The notes under the pieces: generated by a model
What the model saw: the letters and a program-made list of their open reading frames with translations, nothing else
The model's database searches: none
What the model was told of the DNA's origin: nothing
Part shown: one piece after another, positions 1 to 8,751 of the stretch
Layout: each line of letters opens with the position of its first letter
Numbering within the stretch: position 1 is the first letter of the stretch
Translations under genes and position numbers: made by a program
Assembly (NCBI RefSeq): GCF_039941195.1
Contig: NZ_JBDVFA010000100.1
Location: 24,658 to 88,657 of the forward strand
DNA: 64,000 bases
Reading direction: 5' to 3'
DNA from: Aurantibacter_A sp039941195
Lineage (GTDB): Bacteria; Bacteroidota; Bacteroidia; Flavobacteriales; Flavobacteriaceae

Positions 1-2
1 TT

Positions 3-500
3 AAAATACTGGAGGCTAAAGAAGCTTTTGTAGATGCCTTAATTGCATCAAATATCGAATATACTATCATTCGCCCCAATGGTTTTTTTTCTGATATGAA
101 AGACTTTTTAGAAATGGCGCAGAAAGGAAAAGTCTATCTTTTTGGTAGTGGTGAACAAAAATTTAATCCCATTCACGGTGCTGATTTGGCCATAGTTTGC
201 GTTTCAGCCATAGAAGCTATAAAACCTGAGATTAATATCGGAGGTCCAGATATTTTAACTCATACTGAAGTTGCTAAAAAGGCGCTTCTTGTTTGTGGTA
301 AACCTATTAAAATAGTACATCTGCCACATTGGATAAGGAAATTGGTTATTTGGTTTTTAAGAACTTTTACCTCTTCCAAAACTTATGGGCCTTACGAATT
401 TTTCCTAACCTTAATGGCTGAAGATGCAATTGCTCCTCGTTACGGCACACATCGTCTTTCTAATTTTTTTCAAAGTGAAATGGATAGTTTAAAAAAGTAA
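3..500 (+). CDS. SDR-like NAD(P)-binding oxidoreductase, 3' part only
   Basis: The reading frame is open from base 3, so this is the C-terminal 165 residues of a gene that begins before the window. The stretch YTIIRPNGFFSDM early in the fragment and NPIHGADLA further on match the atypical short-chain dehydrogenase/NmrA-like family, in which the first is the strand and turn after the cofactor fold and the second resembles the usual HPVHVDDVA segment. The nucleotide-binding glycine motif would lie upstream and is not visible. The substrate cannot be told. It is followed after 12 bases by an acetyltransferase on the same strand, so the two may be co-transcribed. Confidence 0.75.
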   Translation, partial: KILEAKEAFVDALIASNIEYTIIRPNGFFSDMKDFLEMAQKGKVYLFGSGEQKFNPIHGADLAIVCVSAIEAIKPEINIGGPDILTHTEVAKKALLVCGKPIKIVHLPHWIRKLVIWFLRTFTSSKTYGPYEFFLTLMAEDAIAPRYGTHRLSNFFQSEMDSLKK

Positions 501-512
501 CTATTTTTAGAT

Positions 513-1133
513 ATGAATATTCCTGATAAAAACAAACTTTTTCCTTTAGCGAACTATAAACGACTCTGTTTTCTTAAAAATAGTATTAAACATCTAAATA
601 TTGTAGTGGGTGATTATACGTATTATGATGATTTTGGAGACGTTGCTAATTTTGAGAAGAACGTTAAATACCATTTCGATTTTATAGGTGATAAACTAAT
701 TATAGGTAAATTTTGTATGATTGCTTCTGATGTTACCTTTATAATGAATGGAGCCAATCATTTAACAAATGCAATATCTTCATACCCGTTTGCTATTTTT
801 GGTGGTGATTGGCAACATGCTATGGATAATAAATCGTATCCTACTAAAGGAGATACAATAATTGGGAATGACGTTTGGTTAGGTTATAATGTTACAATAA
901 TGCCTGGAGTACAAATAGGTGATGGGGTAATTATAGCTAGTAACACAACAGTTACAAAAGATGTGGAACCGTATTCAATTGTTGGCGGAAATCCTGGAAA
1001 ACTCATTCGTAAGCGTTTTTCTGACGCTGAAATTGAAAGTTTGCTTTCGCTAAAGTGGTGGGATTGGCCTATTGAAAAAATTACTGGAAATGTCGAAAAA
1101 CTAACAGGAAATAAGCTTGATGAATTAAAGTAA
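513..1133 (+). CDS. CatB/Vat-like hexapeptide O-acetyltransferase
   Basis: A 206-residue left-handed beta-helix acyltransferase of the xenobiotic acetyltransferase (CatB/Vat) type, which moves acetyl from acetyl-CoA to a hydroxyl group. Hexapeptide-type turns run through residues 58-80 and 110-160. The segment NGANHLTNAISSYPF (about 80-94) carries the His (H83) that acts as base in this family, and GGNPGKLIRKRF near residue 158 is the typical C-terminal helix start. Known members act on chloramphenicol or streptogramins, but many chromosomal relatives modify sugars. Nothing here shows drug resistance. It lies 12 bases after the SDR fragment and converges on gpsA. Confidence 0.85.
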   Translation: MNIPDKNKLFPLANYKRLCFLKNSIKHLNIVVGDYTYYDDFGDVANFEKNVKYHFDFIGDKLIIGKFCMIASDVTFIMNGANHLTNAISSYPFAIFGGDWQHAMDNKSYPTKGDTIIGNDVWLGYNVTIMPGVQIGDGVIIASNTTVTKDVEPYSIVGGNPGKLIRKRFSDAEIESLLSLKWWDWPIEKITGNVEKLTGNKLDELK

Positions 1134-1151
1134 TAGGTGAAGATGTCTATA

Positions 1152-2141
1152 TTAATCTAACTGCTCAGTCAATTCTTTGAAAACTTTTTTTACATTCCCA
1201 TTTTCATAGAGCACGTTGTACACTGCATCGATTATAGGAGTTTTCGCTTTTTTCTTAAATTTTGATTTAATAGTGAAAGCGCTTTTTGCAGCATAATAAC
1301 CCTCAGCGATCATTTTCATTTCCATTTGAGCACTTTTTACAGTGTACCCTTTACCTATCATAGTGCCAAACATTCTATTTCGACTAAACGTAGAATATCC
1401 CGTAACTAGTAAGTCGCCCAAATATGCAGAGTTATTAATATTACGTTTCATTTTATGTACACGTTTAATATAGCGTCCCATTTCACGAATGGCATTACTC
1501 ATTAAAACACTTTGAAAATTATCACCGTAGCCAAGTCCGTGAAAGATACCAGCGGCCAAAGCATAAATATTTTTAAGCATAGCGGCATATTCAGTACCAA
1601 TAATATCATCAGATACTTTCGTTTTTATATAGTCAGATGAAAGATTATTGGCTACAATTTTAGCTTTTTCTTCATCAGCACAAGCAATAGTTAAGTAGGA
1701 GAGTCGCTCCATGGCTACCTCTTCAGCATGGCACGGACCCGTAATTACACCTATGTTCTCAAATGGAATATCATATTTTTTATTAAAGTGCTCACCGACG
1801 ATTAATCCTGTTTCGGGTACTATACCTTTAATAGCAGAGAAAATAATTTTGTTTTGTAATGAAACCTCTAAGTTTTTCATCTCTGGACCTAAAAAGGCAG
1901 ATGGAATCGCAAATATTAATAGATCAGCATTTTTAATTACTGTATTAATATTATCCGTTAATTGAAGTTTATTAGTATCAAATGTAACCGAAGTAAGATA
2001 GTTAGGGTTGTGCTTATGTTGTTTTATATAGTCAATAGCTTCTGTATTACGCATATACCAACCAACTTTAGATTGATTTTCGCATAACATTTTTATTATA
2101 GCAGTCGCCCAACTTCCACCTCCTAAAACAGCAAAATTCAT
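1152..2141 (-). CDS. gpsA: glycerol-3-phosphate dehydrogenase [NAD(P)+]
   Basis: Makes sn-glycerol 3-phosphate from dihydroxyacetone phosphate for phospholipid synthesis in the cytosol. At 329 residues it has the normal family length. The N-terminal Rossmann motif GGGSWATAI is at residues 7-15, SAIKG with the conserved Lys at 102-106, TGPCHAEEV at 134-142, and the catalytic Lys (K190) in EYAAMLKNIYALAAGI. It starts with ATG, with no competing upstream start. Its 3' end faces the acetyltransferase gene with 18 bases between. Its 5' side opens onto a roughly 300-base intergenic region holding a candidate RNA on the other strand. Confidence 0.95.
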   Translation of the reverse strand: MNFAVLGGGSWATAIIKMLCENQSKVGWYMRNTEAIDYIKQHKHNPNYLTSVTFDTNKLQLTDNINTVIKNADLLIFAIPSAFLGPEMKNLEVSLQNKIIFSAIKGIVPETGLIVGEHFNKKYDIPFENIGVITGPCHAEEVAMERLSYLTIACADEEKAKIVANNLSSDYIKTKVSDDIIGTEYAAMLKNIYALAAGIFHGLGYGDNFQSVLMSNAIREMGRYIKRVHKMKRNINNSAYLGDLLVTGYSTFSRNRMFGTMIGKGYTVKSAQMEMKMIAEGYYAAKSAFTIKSKFKKKAKTPIIDAVYNVLYENGNVKKVFKELTEQLD

Positions 2142-2443
2142 TTTATACTAATTAATCGAATTATTAGAAATCAAAAGTAATCAAAATCGCTGGCTTCATA
2201 TTTATTCGATGAACGACATAACTTTGTTAAAAAAACGATGAAATACCTAAAATTTTAACAGGGTTTGCCGTTCATCGAGCAATGAAAATAGGAACACCTG
2301 CGTTATTATCTCAGACAAATGTAAACAAAAGCAAATGTCGCTAAGAACATAATAAATACGCGCTTTAAGCGCAATTTATAACAATTTTTTGGTTGGTTAT
2401 TTAGTTAGAAATCGCCTTGAGTATGGTACTCAAGGCGTTTTTT
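2142..2443. other. intergenic region with long stem, conserved motif and terminator
   Basis: No protein gene is convincing in this stretch. It holds a long inverted repeat (2207-2277), a GCGCTTTAAGCGC palindrome (2360-2372), a 17-nt motif shared exactly with 27884-27900, and a plus-strand terminator (2413-2445). These parts are listed separately. A plus-strand ORF of about 60 codons that spans the terminator was not accepted. Confidence 0.7.
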
Positions 2444-2445
2444 TT
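2207..2445 (+). ncRNA. candidate small RNA ending in a strong terminator
   Basis: The terminator at the 3' end points along the plus strand, yet no plus-strand protein gene lies upstream, so a non-coding transcript is the simplest source. Bases 2207-2215 pair with 2269-2277 (9 bp), and 2220-2232 pair with 2253-2265 (13 bp including two U-G pairs). The U-G pairs would be A-C on the other strand, which favours plus-strand RNA. The 17-nt motif at 2388-2404 recurs at 27884-27900, also just before a terminator. A -7-like TAACTTTG at 2219-2226 lies inside the stem, so the 5' end is uncertain: either the RNA starts upstream of 2207 or the stem is only a DNA inverted repeat. Confidence 0.5.
2413..2445 (+). 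terminator. intrinsic terminator
   Basis: Perfect 11-bp stem (CGCCTTGAGTA, 2413-2423, with TACTCAAGGCG, 2427-2437), a 3-base loop and eight T on the plus strand. The T-tract overlaps the stop codon of the lipoprotein gene on the opposite strand. Confidence 0.85.
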
Positions 2446-2836
2446 ATTCCTTCTCCAATACTAAGGTTTGTATTTGGTTATTACCGTCAGTTGACTGCCA
2501 TTTTTGTAATTTATTCTTGTTTTCAATGTAAATCCATGTCTTGGATAAATCAGAATTATTGTCATCTATAGTGACGAAATTATCGGTAGTAGACCACTCA
2601 AAAGGTGTTTGGTCTAAGGATGAAATTCCTAAAAGTGAATAGTTTAGGTTTTTAGTTCCCGTACCATTTCTATCAAAAGTGATGGTACCTATATTTTCAA
2701 CGGACATTCCTTCTTCACCAGGAGTTTGGCGGTCAAAGTTTTTAACATTCCAATTCCCTACTAATCGATGAGAGCAAGAAGTCGCTATTAATAAAGCCGT
2801 TATGCAAATTGTGTAAATTGATTTAATATTCATCAT
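2444..2836 (-). CDS. lipocalin-like lipoprotein
   Basis: A 130-residue predicted lipoprotein. The hydrophobic N-terminus ends in a lipobox with Cys at about residue 21 (LLIATSCSH). The mature protein opens with LVGNWNVKNFD, which resembles the first strand of the lipocalin-like domain common in Bacteroidota lipoproteins, followed by beta-strand-rich sequence ending in LVLEKE. Such proteins sit in the cell envelope, and their ligands are generally unknown. Two adjacent ATG codons (2836 and 2833) could both serve as start. The gene stands alone between gpsA and the SulP gene. Confidence 0.7.
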   Translation of the reverse strand: MMNIKSIYTICITALLIATSCSHRLVGNWNVKNFDRQTPGEEGMSVENIGTITFDRNGTGTKNLNYSLLGISSLDQTPFEWSTTDNFVTIDDNNSDLSKTWIYIENKNKLQKWQSTDGNNQIQTLVLEKE

Positions 2837-3003
2837 AGATTATTTTGACACATAATACAGCCAAATCTGGTGTTTTATTAGCTTAATTGGTTTAAATACT
2901 AGCCCATTTAAAATTTCAGGTATTTAGAGTCGTTTTTGGAATATTCTAGATGGACAAACCTTCATTTATGTCCTCATATACAGGCCATCAAGATAATAAA
3001 GTG

Positions 3004-3011
3004 TATTTTTG
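3004..3011 (+). promoter_or_regulatory. -7 promoter element of the SulP gene
   Basis: TATTTTTG matches the Bacteroidota -7 consensus TAnnTTTG, 21 bases upstream of the ATG at 3033. No clear -33 TTG was seen. Confidence 0.55.
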
Positions 3012-3032
3012 CCCGCTTAAATTCATTGCAGT

Positions 3033-4619
3033 ATGAAGAAGTATCTTAATTTGTTCGACTTTAAGCAGAAAGTAGATTATAAGACTGAAATTCTTTCAGG
3101 TCTTACAGTTGCATTGGCATTGGTGCCAGAAGCGATTGCCTTTGCGTTAATTCCTGGATTTTCTCCGTTAACAGGCTTATATGCAGCATTTATACTTTGT
3201 TTAATTACGGCTATTTTTGGCGGTAGACCTGGAATGATATCTGGTGCAACTGGAGCCGTGGCAGTAATTTTTGTTGGGCTAATCCTCGAGTTGAAACGAA
3301 ATTTTCCGGGAATAGAACCAGAGACAATTTTAAATTACGTTTTTGCAACGGTTATTATAGCAGGTCTATTACAGATTTTAGCTGGGTTTTTAAGACTGGG
3401 TAAATTCATTCGTTTAGTGCCGCACCCCGTAATGTTTGGATTTGTAAACGGTTTGGCTATTATAATCTTCATGGCGCAGTTTCCTAACTTTTATGTGAAA
3501 GGAACAGATAGTCTTTTAAGTGCTACGCCCATGATAATAATGTTAGGTTTAACAATACTTACTATGGTAATTATTTGGGGTTTGCCAAAGTTAACCAAAG
3601 CTATTCCTTCCTCTTTAGTAGCTATTATAGTTGTTTCTGCAATAGTAATTGGTTTTGGAGTTGATACGCTTACAGTTGCAGATACGATGGGTGAAGGAGA
3701 AAGTATTAAAGGGGGGTTCCCACCTTTATCTATTCCACAAATACCATTTACATTAGAGACTTTTAAAATCATTTTCCCGTATGCCGCAATTGTTGCTGGT
3801 GTTGGTTTAATTGAAAGTTTATTAACGCTAAACATAATAGACGAAATAACCGATACACGTGGTAGTGGTAATAAAGAATGTGTAGCACAAGGTACTGCCA
3901 ATATTTTATCAGGATTCTTATCAGGTATGGGCGGTTGCGCTATGATTGGTCAAAGTTTAATTAATACTTCATCGGGTGCAAGAGCTCGACTTTCTGGAAT
4001 AACGGCTGCGGTTATGCTTCTAGTTTTTATTATGTTTGGATCAAGCCTTATTGAACGTTTACCAATGGCAGCATTGGTTGGTTTAATGTTTATGGTGGCC
4101 ATTGGAACTTTTGAATGGGCAAGCTTTAAGACTTTTGGAAAAATGCCCAAATCGGATGTTATTGTAATGGTTCTAGTTACTTTGATTACGGCAATTACAC
4201 ATAATTTAGCAGTAGCTGTTTTACTAGGGGTAATTATTTCAGCCTTGGCTTATTCTTGGGAGAATGCAAAGCGCATACGCGCAAGAAAGCATGTTGATGA
4301 AAACGGTGTAAAGCATTATGAAATATATGGCCCATTATTCTTTGGTTCAACAACACTTTTTGCTGAGAAGTTTGAAATACAAGAAGATCCTGAAGAGATA
4401 ATAATTGACTTTAAAGAAAGTAGAATTGCTGATATGTCTGGTATAGAAGCATTAAATAAGATTACTGAACGATATGCAAAGGCAGGTAAGAAAGTTCATT
4501 TACGACATTTAAGTAAAGATTGTATTCGTCTCTTAAAAAATGCTGATGATATAATCGTTGTTAATGTTTTAGAAGATCCAACTTATAAAGTGGCAGTAGA
4601 TAGCGTTGGTGCAAAATAA
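3033..4619 (+). CDS. SulP family anion transporter with STAS domain
   Basis: Inner-membrane secondary transporter of 528 residues. The first helices carry the SulP signature (LTVALALVPEAIAFALI, about residues 24-40), followed by GLYAAF and about ten further hydrophobic segments up to about residue 415. The C-terminal part (about 425-525) is a STAS domain with FKESRIADMSGIEAL, where the Ser after DM is the regulatory site in anti-sigma antagonists. Family members carry sulfate, bicarbonate or other small anions, often with Na+ or H+. No sulfate-assimilation or carbonic anhydrase gene is next to it, so the anion is open. It has its own -7 element and a terminator behind it. Confidence 0.9.
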   Translation: MKKYLNLFDFKQKVDYKTEILSGLTVALALVPEAIAFALIPGFSPLTGLYAAFILCLITAIFGGRPGMISGATGAVAVIFVGLILELKRNFPGIEPETILNYVFATVIIAGLLQILAGFLRLGKFIRLVPHPVMFGFVNGLAIIIFMAQFPNFYVKGTDSLLSATPMIIMLGLTILTMVIIWGLPKLTKAIPSSLVAIIVVSAIVIGFGVDTLTVADTMGEGESIKGGFPPLSIPQIPFTLETFKIIFPYAAIVAGVGLIESLLTLNIIDEITDTRGSGNKECVAQGTANILSGFLSGMGGCAMIGQSLINTSSGARARLSGITAAVMLLVFIMFGSSLIERLPMAALVGLMFMVAIGTFEWASFKTFGKMPKSDVIVMVLVTLITAITHNLAVAVLLGVIISALAYSWENAKRIRARKHVDENGVKHYEIYGPLFFGSTTLFAEKFEIQEDPEEIIIDFKESRIADMSGIEALNKITERYAKAGKKVHLRHLSKDCIRLLKNADDIIVVNVLEDPTYKVAVDSVGAK

Positions 4620-4643
4620 AAAGTAAAGCGACTAAATAACATA

Positions 4644-4678
4644 AAAAAAGCTCCCTTTCAAAAGATAAGGAGCTTTTT
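4644..4678. terminator. bidirectional terminator between convergent genes
   Basis: A-rich and T-rich flanks around a stem of AAAAAGCTCC with GGAGCTTTTT (one bulged C extends it). It sits between the convergent SulP and cytochrome c genes and can serve both strands. Confidence 0.8.
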
Positions 4679-4696
4679 AAATTTATCAAATAAATT

Positions 4697-5179
4697 TTAT
4701 TTATCTCTAAGAAACTCTGCAACTGCACGAGCATCTTCTTCACTTAAATTCTGATTCAACATAACAGCATTGTTATATTCTTTTAAAAGGGCCTTAGCAA
4801 TTGGGTCTTCTTTCAACATCACATCAGGGTTAAGAATCATGTTCATTACCCATTCTGGACTCCTTCTTTCATACACACCCGATAATGCAGGACCAATCAT
4901 TCTTTTGTCTAATGCATGGCAAGCAATACAAATTGTATTAAAAGTTTGAGCTCCTTTCGCTGCTAAATCTGCATCAACTGCATCATCAAATGAAACAGAC
5001 TTAATTGGCCCAACACCTTTATTGTCTAAATCAACAGGTACACCTTCTTCTACTTCAGCTGCCTTTGACTCCGTTTTTTTTCGGTTTATTTCAAAACCTT
5101 CCTTTTCTTCTTTCTTTTCTTTTCCGCCACAACTGACCATTAAACCGCCAAGAGCTAGTACAAATAGAAATTTTTTCAT
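4697..5179 (-). CDS. lipoprotein class I cytochrome c
   Basis: A 160-residue electron carrier, tethered to the periplasmic membrane face through a lipobox Cys (C17 in GLMVSCGGK) and a charged linker (residues 18-65). One haem site is present: C84-I-A-C87-H88. A Met that could be the sixth iron ligand is in NNAVMLNQNLSEEDARAVAEFL (M140), the usual end of small mono-haem cytochromes. The partner oxidase or reductase is not in the window. It lies 76 bases downstream of the YheT-like gene on the same strand and may be read with it. Confidence 0.88.
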   Translation of the reverse strand: MKKFLFVLALGGLMVSCGGKEKKEEKEGFEINRKKTESKAAEVEEGVPVDLDNKGVGPIKSVSFDDAVDADLAAKGAQTFNTICIACHALDKRMIGPALSGVYERRSPEWVMNMILNPDVMLKEDPIAKALLKEYNNAVMLNQNLSEEDARAVAEFLRDK

Positions 5180-5255
5180 CTATGTTTAATTTTTGTGCTG
5201 AAACTAGTTCAGTATTTGAGTTAATTTAAGCCACTAATATAATGAATCACCCCAT

Positions 5256-6218
5256 TTAAACTACTTTTTCAAGGAATTTTATGGCTCTTTTTTCTGTATA
5301 TGTTATATTGTTTTTGCCGTAAAACCCAACATGACCACCGTATTTAGGGGTTTCTAAATATAAATTTGGATTTTCCTTTGCCTCTTTATATGGATAGCAA
5401 CTTGGCCCTAAAAATGAATCGTTTTTTGCATTTATTATCAACGAAGGGACTTTAATATTTGGCAGAAATTGTAGACAATTACTTTTATCGTAATAATCTA
5501 ATGCATTTTTAAAGTTATGAGCTCTACTAGTATATATGTCATCAAAATCTTTAAGCGTTTTTATAGCTCTAACATCCTTATTAGTTATATCATCGGGAAA
5601 TCGCGCTACCTTATATACTAGTTTATCAGTTAGGTGTCTCTTAAAACGAATTGCATAAGCTCTATTTTTTAATTTTAAGAGCTGATCAGAAGAGTTATGT
5701 AAATCGCAGGGAACTGAAATGCCAACAACTCCTTTAATTTCCTTGGGAAGTTCTCTATTTTCACCTACATATTTCATCGCCATATTTCCGCCAAGGCTAA
5801 CTCCTTTTATGCAGATGCTAGAATATGATTTGTTAATTAATATATGCTGTACTACGGCATCTAAATCTTCTGTTGCACCCGAATGATAAGCTCTAAATAA
5901 TCGATTGGTTTCACCACTACAACCTCTAAAATTTACTGCACATGCATCGTATCCTACACTATTAAATGCTTTGGCGCTACCTGTTATGTAAGGTCGTTGA
6001 CCATGTCCTTCTAGCCCATGAAGTAAAATAATTACCTTATCAGATTTAGAATTAGAATAACTCCAATCTAGATCTAAAAAGTCAGAATCTGGCAATTCAA
6101 TTCTTTCTCTTTTTTGCTCAAAATCGTCTATTTTTCGAAATAATCCATTATAAATGGTCGAAAAGTGGCCATTTTTAAACAAAAAAGGAGGATTATAGGT
6201 TGATTCTAAAATGGGCAT
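5256..6218 (-). CDS. YheT-type alpha/beta hydrolase
   Basis: Cytosolic serine hydrolase of 320 residues in the YheT/EMB8 family, whose natural substrate is poorly known (esterase or lipase-like). LLHGLEGHGQRPYITG (about 65-80) gives the oxyanion region, and NFRGCSGE (96-103) is typical of the family. The nucleophile is S141 in GVSLGG, with an Asp in NAKNDSFLG and His in GGHVGFYG near the C-terminus completing the triad. It follows the nitronate monooxygenase gene by 30 bases, suggesting a shared transcript. Confidence 0.88.
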   Translation of the reverse strand: MPILESTYNPPFLFKNGHFSTIYNGLFRKIDDFEQKRERIELPDSDFLDLDWSYSNSKSDKVIILLHGLEGHGQRPYITGSAKAFNSVGYDACAVNFRGCSGETNRLFRAYHSGATEDLDAVVQHILINKSYSSICIKGVSLGGNMAMKYVGENRELPKEIKGVVGISVPCDLHNSSDQLLKLKNRAYAIRFKRHLTDKLVYKVARFPDDITNKDVRAIKTLKDFDDIYTSRAHNFKNALDYYDKSNCLQFLPNIKVPSLIINAKNDSFLGPSCYPYKEAKENPNLYLETPKYGGHVGFYGKNNITYTEKRAIKFLEKVV

Positions 6219-6248
6219 TTTAGACTAGTTTTAAATAAAATTTATAAA

Positions 6249-7223
6249 CTACTTTGGATAATTTTCTAAGATTTTATATTGGTCTTCAATGGCCGCTTTA
6301 AACTCTGATTTTAACTTGGCTACCAGATCTGTTATAGGCAAAGTACTCTCTATCATAGTTGCACCTTGACCTGCAGACCAAATAGTTTTCCAAGCTTTTG
6401 CTTCGGTATCCAATTCTTTTCCAAAATCGATTTTAGTATCCTTTTTAAGATCTTCATCTGTAAGTCCAGCTGCTTTTAAGCTTTTTCCTAAAAAGTTTGC
6501 ATGAACTCCAGATACTGCTGCCGTATAAACTACATCGCCAGCACCTGCATCAATAACCATTTCCCTATATTCTTCAGGAGCCATGCTTTCCGCTGTATTA
6601 ATAAAACGCGTACCCATATAGGCTACATCTGCACCCATTTGTAAGGCTGAAGCTATATCGCGACCCGTACTAATACATCCTGATAAAATAATAGTTTTCT
6701 TAAAGAATTTTTTGATTTCCGCAACTAAAGACATTGGGTTGATAGTGCCTCCATGGCCACCAGCCCCTGCTGCAACTAAAATTAATCCATCAACGCCGGC
6801 CTCTTGAGCTTTTTCCGCATGACGCTTTTTTATAATGTCATGAAAAACTAACCCGCCATAACTATGTATAGCATCAACAACCATAGATACCGCTCCCAAA
6901 GAGGTTATGACTATTGGAACTTTATGTTTTATACAGAGTTTAATATCAGCTTCTAAACGAGGATTGGTTGGATGCACAATTAAATTTACACCATAAGGTG
7001 CTGCTTTTTTGCCTGTTTCCTCTTCAAATTTCTGTAACGAAGTTTTGATTTCTATAAGCCATTCTTCAAAACCTTCACTAGTTCTTTGATTGAGTGCTGG
7101 GAAGGTGCCGACAATACCATTTTTACAACATTCTATAACCAATTTAGGACCGGAAATTAAAAACATGGGTGCTGCAATCACCGGTAAGGAGAGGTCTTTT
7201 ATAAAAGTGGGTTTCTGACTCAT
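6249..7223 (-). CDS. nitronate monooxygenase family FMN enzyme
   Basis: FMN-dependent TIM-barrel enzyme (2-nitropropane dioxygenase family) of 324 residues that oxidises alkyl nitronates or related acids, probably for detoxification. The sequence begins with LPVIAAPMFLISGPKLV (13-29) as in the family. GVDGLILVAAGAGGHGG (143-159) holds the catalytic His (H157), and ISTGRDIASALQMGADVAYMGTRF is the FMN phosphate-binding part. Some members of this fold are trans-enoyl-ACP reductases (FabK), but the His and AGGHGG pattern favours nitronate monooxygenase. First gene of a minus-strand group that continues to YheT and possibly cytochrome c. Confidence 0.88.
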   Translation of the reverse strand: MSQKPTFIKDLSLPVIAAPMFLISGPKLVIECCKNGIVGTFPALNQRTSEGFEEWLIEIKTSLQKFEEETGKKAAPYGVNLIVHPTNPRLEADIKLCIKHKVPIVITSLGAVSMVVDAIHSYGGLVFHDIIKKRHAEKAQEAGVDGLILVAAGAGGHGGTINPMSLVAEIKKFFKKTIILSGCISTGRDIASALQMGADVAYMGTRFINTAESMAPEEYREMVIDAGAGDVVYTAAVSGVHANFLGKSLKAAGLTDEDLKKDTKIDFGKELDTEAKAWKTIWSAGQGATMIESTLPITDLVAKLKSEFKAAIEDQYKILENYPK

Positions 7224-7285
7224 TATTAAGTTTTTTTAAACAATTAATTAATGTACTTAAATTCTGTTGTTTTTCAAAACTATAC

Positions 7286-7293
7286 TATTTTTG
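7286..7293 (+). promoter_or_regulatory. -7 promoter element of the thioesterase gene
   Basis: TATTTTTG matches TAnnTTTG, 39 bases before the ATG at 7333. A TTG at 7267-7269 is a possible but closely spaced -33 element. Confidence 0.5.
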
Positions 7294-7332
7294 TCATTCC
7301 TATGCATGCATAATAAAAATAAAATATAAAGA

Positions 7333-7812
7333 ATGTATTTAAAAGATTTTGAAGTTCGATGGAGTGACGTTGATGCAAACAGGCATTTAGCTAATAGTGC
7401 ATATATAAATTATATGAGTCATACGCGTATGGCATTTCTTTTAGAATTGGGTATAAATCAAAAAAACCTTGCTATACATAATATAGGTCCAGTAGTTTTT
7501 TATGAACACATGTATTATTTTAAAGAAGTTTTACCTGGAAAACCTATAAAAGTTTCTTTAGAAGTTATGGGAATGAGTGAGGATGGTAAATTCTTTGAAT
7601 TTCATCATAATTTTTACGATGCTAAGGGTAGAAATGTAGCACATTGCGAAATGATGGGGGCTTGGATAAGTCTTGAAACGAGAAATCTAATTGGTTTGCC
7701 TGATGATTTTCTAGCTTTGTTTAATAAAGTTGAGCGTCCAGAAGGTTTTCGCGTATTGACCAAAGAAAATACACGTAAATATGCTAAGGTGCCGATAGAT
7801 ATTGAGCTTTAG
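7333..7812 (+). CDS. acyl-CoA thioesterase (hotdog fold)
   Basis: Hotdog-fold thioesterase of 159 residues, of the 4-hydroxybenzoyl-CoA thioesterase/FatA-like group, hydrolysing an acyl-CoA or acyl-ACP. The active-site segment is RWSDVDANRHLANSAYINYM (10-28), the family form of RxxDxDxxGHxNN with Gly replaced by Arg. The long central helix MSHTRMAFLLELG follows. The chain is a little longer than the shortest members. There is no pathway neighbour, as flanking genes are on the other strand. Confidence 0.85.
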   Translation: MYLKDFEVRWSDVDANRHLANSAYINYMSHTRMAFLLELGINQKNLAIHNIGPVVFYEHMYYFKEVLPGKPIKVSLEVMGMSEDGKFFEFHHNFYDAKGRNVAHCEMMGAWISLETRNLIGLPDDFLALFNKVERPEGFRVLTKENTRKYAKVPIDIEL

Positions 7813-7848
7813 AAATTAAAGTAAAAATCTTCGCTCTCTTGTTTGAAA

Positions 7849-8751
7849 TTATGCTTGTTTTTTAGGTCCAAGAGGTTTTCTACTTGCCAAATATACTCCT
7901 AAGAGTACCAAGGATGCAGCCATTATCTTTAAAGTTGTTAGGGAGTCTTTCCCAGTTATAGTGGCAAATAGAATGCCAATAAGTGGTTGTACATAAACAA
8001 ATGCGCTAAGCGTTGATGCTTTTAATTGTGTAAGTGCAAAAATATTGAATAGATAAGTGCAAAATGTAGTTCCAAGAACTACGTAAACAATACTCCAAAT
8101 TGCGTTGGCAGGTAGGTTAGAGAAGTTTAGTTCTGTAAATTCCTGATAACCGAAAGGCAGGCAAATAATAATACCTAGAGTAAAAAGCCATTTCATAAAT
8201 GTAAAGGGATGGTATTTAGCAAGTAATGGTTTAACTGTAATTAAATATGCGCCGTAAAAAACAGAATTCATTAAGATAAAGAAATTTCCTAATGGAATGT
8301 TTGGTGCATCTTGTCGACTTTCTGTACTAAAGAAAATTAGTCCTAAAGCACCAATTAACCCGGTTGCGATTCCAATAATTTTCCGGGTTGATACTTTTTC
8401 TTTAATTAATAAAGCGGATAGAATTAATACGATTATTGGTGTGATGGTTATTAAAACGGCACTGTTAATTGGTGTTGACAATGATAAACCTTTAAAAAAG
8501 ACAAGCATATTAAAGCCCATACCTAGTATGGCACATAACAACATTCGTAGATAGTCTTTTTTGTCAATCCGTTCTTTGGGACCAAAAAAAGAAATAAGCC
8601 AAAAAAGTAACGCCGCTCCTCCAACTCTAAAAATAATAAATGCAAAAGGCTGAACGTGGTTAGGCATAACCCCTTTTGCAATAGTGTGGTTTAATCCATA
8701 GATTGTTGTTGCCGCAATAGCAGCTAATATTGCTAATGTTCTTTTGCTCAC
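7849..8751 (-). CDS. EamA (DMT superfamily) transporter
   Basis: Inner-membrane protein of 300 residues with about ten hydrophobic segments arranged as two EamA repeats (about 7-140 and 155-290). The second repeat starts at PLGNFFILMNSVFYGAYLI, and the protein ends in a basic tail (SRKPLGPKKQA). Family members are exporters of metabolites or amino acids, and the substrate here is unknown. Its ATG overlaps the end of the ArsC/Spx-like gene by four bases, so the two are translationally coupled. Confidence 0.88.
   Translation of the reverse strand: MSKRTLAILAAIAATTIYGLNHTIAKGVMPNHVQPFAFIIFRVGGAALLFWLISFFGPKERIDKKDYLRMLLCAILGMGFNMLVFFKGLSLSTPINSAVLITITPIIVLILSALLIKEKVSTRKIIGIATGLIGALGLIFFSTESRQDAPNIPLGNFFILMNSVFYGAYLITVKPLLAKYHPFTFMKWLFTLGIIICLPFGYQEFTELNFSNLPANAIWSIVYVVLGTTFCTYLFNIFALTQLKASTLSAFVYVQPLIGILFATITGKDSLTTLKIMAASLVLLGVYLASRKPLGPKKQA

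Noticed and set aside
513..1133. Chloramphenicol or streptogramin resistance gene
   Set aside because: The fold matches CatB/Vat but close chromosomal relatives modify other substrates, and there is no mobile context.
2389..2571. Plus-strand ORF of 60 codons
   Set aside because: It runs through a perfect terminator hairpin and antisense to the lipoprotein gene, with no family-like sequence.
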